Source of the DNA: a virus
IMG/VR virus record: IMGVR_UViG_3300045993_000206
Span: 1 to 21,207 of that record
DNA length: 21,207 nt
Reading direction: 5' to 3' (one strand)
Shown: piece by piece, positions 19,412 to 21,207 of the stretch
How positions within the stretch are numbered: the first letter of the stretch is position 1
Layout of the letters: the number at the start of each line of letters is the position of its first letter
Made by a program: the position numbers and the translations under genes
Notes under the pieces: generated by a model
The model's input: only the letters and a program-made list of their open reading frames with translations
Told to the model about the DNA's origin: nothing
Databases searched by the model: none

Positions 19412-19867
19412 ATGTCACGAGATACAAAAGATTTGCTACCATTAGTAGCACGTAAAGCAAAAGAATTTCAAAAGTTAGCACTAGCTAACGGAGTTGATTT
19501 TATTATTACCTGTACGTATCGTTCTATAGAGGAGCAAAACGCTCTTTACAATCAGCCTTTTGACAAAATAGACAATGATAAAGATGGTATGATTGATGAA
19601 TCAGATGAGAAAGTTACTCAAGCTAAAGGTGGACAATCGTTTCATAATCATCGTGTGGCGTTTGATATTGTCCCTATATTAAATGGTAAGGCTCAATGGA
19701 ATAACGATGCACTATGGTCAAAATTAGGAAAACTAGGACAGTCTATAGGTATTGAATGGGGAGGCTCGTGGACAAACTTTAAAGATAAACCTCATTTTCA
19801 AATTATTCAAGGATACTCATTCACCGACTTCACAAAAGGTAAAGTGGATTTGAAAAAGTTTGCTTAA
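19412..19867 (+). CDS. endolysin, M15 L-alanyl-D-glutamate-type peptidase with Ca-binding loop
   Basis: A 151-residue single-domain peptidase. The zinc motif SxHxxxxAxD is S76-F-H78-x4-A83-F-D85, and the third ligand is H128 in KPHFQ, with E115 in IEWGG as the likely catalytic base. This is the M15 (VanY-like) family used by phage endolysins to cut the peptide stem of peptidoglycan. Between the second helix and the zinc motif there is an EF-hand-like loop, D54-x-D56-x-D58-G59-x-I61-D62-x2-D65. It resembles the calcium-regulated loop of phage T5 endolysin, suggesting Ca-controlled activity. There is no signal peptide, so it needs the holin candidate just downstream. It follows the Gly/Met-rich gene by 2 nt. 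Confidence 0.88.
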   Translation: MSRDTKDLLPLVARKAKEFQKLALANGVDFIITCTYRSIEEQNALYNQPFDKIDNDKDGMIDESDEKVTQAKGGQSFHNHRVAFDIVPILNGKAQWNNDALWSKLGKLGQSIGIEWGGSWTNFKDKPHFQIIQGYSFTDFTKGKVDLKKFA

Positions 19868-19868
19868 A

Positions 19869-19897
19869 TTGATATTATTAAAGTGCAGTTTTATTAA
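19869..19897 (+). promoter_or_regulatory. promoter candidate before holin
   Basis: TTGATA (19869-19874), a 17-bp spacer and TATTAA (19892-19897) predict a start about 8 nt before the ATG at 19913. This would give the holin gene its own transcript. Confidence 0.4.
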
Positions 19898-19912
19898 ATT
19901 AATTACATAAAC

Positions 19913-20206
19913 ATGAATCCAATTATCGCTTCATCAGTTGACCCTACAAAGTTATCAAACACTATTAAGGGTATTATTATTTCTCTATCGAGTGTTATCA
20001 TTTTCGTTGCTTCTGTGTATTTTAATACATCAGTAAGTTCAGACCAGGTTATGTCTTTTGCAAACCAGACAGCCAATACAGTTGCTGCGGTAGGTATAGC
20101 TTTCGGAGCACTACACACAATGTACGGTCTTCTTGTAAAAGCACTGAACAAGGTTACTACTAAAAAAAATGAATCAGAAACTCTACAGTCGTCTGTTGAG
20201 AATTAG
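19913..20206 (+). CDS. holin candidate, two TM segments (97 aa)
   Basis: Residues 18-37 (TIKGIIISLSSVIIFVASVY) and 53-76 (TANTVAAVGIAFGALHTMYG onward) are hydrophobic, separated by a short polar loop, and the C-terminus is polar and charged (KKNESET). A small two-TM protein directly after the endolysin is the classical holin position, and the topology fits a class II holin. Sequence alone does not prove pore formation. The gene has a probable promoter of its own and no Shine-Dalgarno sequence. Confidence 0.75.
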   Translation: MNPIIASSVDPTKLSNTIKGIIISLSSVIIFVASVYFNTSVSSDQVMSFANQTANTVAAVGIAFGALHTMYGLLVKALNKVTTKKNESETLQSSVEN

Positions 20207-20249
20207 AAGATGGTTTAAAAAACAGTTAGCTGTTGTACTATCAGACTAA
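20169..20249 (+). CDS. possible 26-aa basic peptide overlapping holin end
   Basis: A frame of 26 codons starts inside the last 38 nt of the holin gene in another frame and ends at a TAA: MNQKLYSRLLRIRRWFKKQL, then AVVLSD. It is strongly basic and amphipathic, which is interesting beside a holin, but it is very short. The promoter of the next gene lies in its second half. Call with low confidence. Confidence 0.25.
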   Translation: MNQKLYSRLLRIRRWFKKQLAVVLSD

Positions 20250-20261
20250 AAAGATTATAAT
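20233..20261 (+). promoter_or_regulatory. strong leaderless promoter
   Basis: TTGTAC (20233-20238), a 17-bp spacer and a perfect TATAAT (20256-20261) end exactly 6 nt before the ATG at 20268. It is the cleanest example of the leaderless arrangement in the window. Confidence 0.65.
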
Positions 20262-20267
20262 TAAGTA

Positions 20268-21207
20268 ATGTCAAACTTCCCACAAATCACTGTCAAGCAC
20301 AACATTGGAAATACAATTGATATTCCTAATGAGCTGGATATTAAGGTCTCTACATATCTAAGTGATAATAAAGCTGTTGGAGTTACTTCAATTTCTGTAG
20401 ATAACGCTGCAGACTTCACTACAGGCTCTACTATTCCTCTCCTTGTTTCATCAATGGGTGCAGAAAATGCTGAAATTGTTACATCAACAACTCACACGAA
20501 TACAGCCATTACAACATCTGCTACTACTACAACTCATAATAGAGGAGACTCTATTTCTGAACTAAAGTACGACCAAGTAGTTATCTCAAAGAGTTCAACA
20601 CTCACTGGCACATATACTACATTTGCTACAATGACCTTCCAGGTTACGCAGCAGAATACAGTAGTGTTTGATATGACAGGTCTATCTACAGATTACTATA
20701 AAGTACAGTGGAAGAACTCTATCTCAAGTGCTGTATCTGATTTCTCTGACCCTATTAGTGCCACAGCATACCCATCTAACTCAGTTGCTCGTGTTATCTA
20801 CCCTGTACTAAAAGCGATGGGAGTTTCAGAGAATGACCCTAAGATTACTACTGAGTTCTGTCTTTCAGCTATTGATGATGCTCGTAAGTTCACTGAAGCT
20901 AAATTGTACGGTATCCGTCACGCATGGCTCCAGAACTTTGAACACCCTATTCAGTGTCTAGCAGGTAGTAACTCAGTAGACCTTCCTGCAGATACAGACT
21001 TTACAGATACTGACCGTTCAGTTCTCGCTGTTCGTTTCTTGATTGGTAACGTTCTTACTCCTTACAACCTCAGATACATCGACAAGCGTTCATGGAATCA
21101 GATTGCCTTCTCTGTGATGGGTGGATATACAACAGTAGACGCTACAACAGTAAGTACAACACTCACATTCGATAGTGTCTCAGACTTTCCTTCAGTAGCT
21201 TCAGGTG
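20268..21207 (+). CDS. virion structural protein, partial at right edge (313+ aa)
   Basis: An open frame of 313 codons runs from the ATG at 20268 to the end of the window with no stop. Residues 1-130 are beta-rich with VGVTSISVDNAADFTTGSTI, a segment common in phage virion proteins. Residues 130-170 look like a fibronectin-like domain (YYKVQWKNSISSAVSDFSDP). From about 180 on there is a helical domain (VARVIYPVLKAMG, FCLSAIDDARKFTEAKLYGI) and then VLTPYNLRYIDKRSWNQ, which I associate loosely with neck or adaptor proteins. A virion role is likely. The exact part is not clear. It has its own leaderless promoter and starts ATG-TCA. Confidence 0.8.
   Translation, partial: MSNFPQITVKHNIGNTIDIPNELDIKVSTYLSDNKAVGVTSISVDNAADFTTGSTIPLLVSSMGAENAEIVTSTTHTNTAITTSATTTTHNRGDSISELKYDQVVISKSSTLTGTYTTFATMTFQVTQQNTVVFDMTGLSTDYYKVQWKNSISSAVSDFSDPISATAYPSNSVARVIYPVLKAMGVSENDPKITTEFCLSAIDDARKFTEAKLYGIRHAWLQNFEHPIQCLAGSNSVDLPADTDFTDTDRSVLAVRFLIGNVLTPYNLRYIDKRSWNQIAFSVMGGYTTVDATTVSTTLTFDSVSDFPSVASG

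Noticed and set aside
1-21207. tRNA genes, integrase, transposase or att sites
   Set aside because: No cloverleaf, recombinase motif or terminal duplication was seen. A temperate lifestyle cannot be judged from this window.

Overview
The window looks like the late (virion and lysis) part of a tailed double-stranded DNA phage genome, plus a short leftward operon and a control region. Recognisable landmarks are a two-subunit terminase, a large portal, a probable scaffold, a decoration protein, a major capsid protein, a run of fibre-like virion genes, an M15 peptidase endolysin and a holin candidate. The host is not stated. The 808-residue secreted protein at 12057 carries 'ATSSLG'/'GTSTLWV' segments that I associate with surface proteins of Patescibacteria (CPR, especially Parcubacteria), so a patescibacterial host is my best inference, with moderate confidence at most. 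The standard genetic code fits: 23 of 29 complete genes end in TAA, 5 in TAG and 1 in TGA.

Layout. (1) 1-1070: a leftward operon of three unrecognised genes (222, 46 and 57 aa) separated by 4 nt, read from a near-consensus promoter at 1109-1136. (2) 1071-1947: 877 nt without a credible gene. It holds divergent promoter candidates whose -35 elements sit in TGTCAAT dyads, a good rho-independent terminator, three GC-rich hairpins and nine copies of an ACCAACAT motif in both orientations. (3) 1948-4585: a ribbon-helix-helix regulator, a mini zinc-binding protein, small terminase and large terminase. (4) 4621-10541: portal, three small unknowns, scaffold-like protein, decoration protein and major capsid. 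(5) 10623-19409: a small beta-rich virion protein, then two copies of a 'coiled coil + MTYLGN fibre' pair flanking a signal-peptide-bearing 808-aa protein, a CAP-domain protein and a small membrane protein. A widespread tail-associated family, a 48-aa zinc protein, a paralogous pair of structural proteins and a Gly/Met-rich protein follow. (6) 19412-20206: a Ca-loop M15 endolysin and a two-TM holin candidate. (7) 20268 to the right edge: a partial virion gene.

The most striking property is expression architecture. At many gene starts a -35 (TTGnnn), a 17-bp spacer and a TATAAT-like -10 stop 5-9 nt before the ATG, so transcription should begin at or next to the start codon (leaderless mRNAs). 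Internal operon genes mostly lack a Shine-Dalgarno sequence and begin 0-8 nt after the previous stop codon. Together this suggests a phage adapted to a host that initiates translation without Shine-Dalgarno pairing. The secreted 808-aa protein, the CAP-domain protein and the duplicated fibre module are the most unusual protein content. No integrase, polymerase, tRNA, CRISPR array or transposon is visible in this window.
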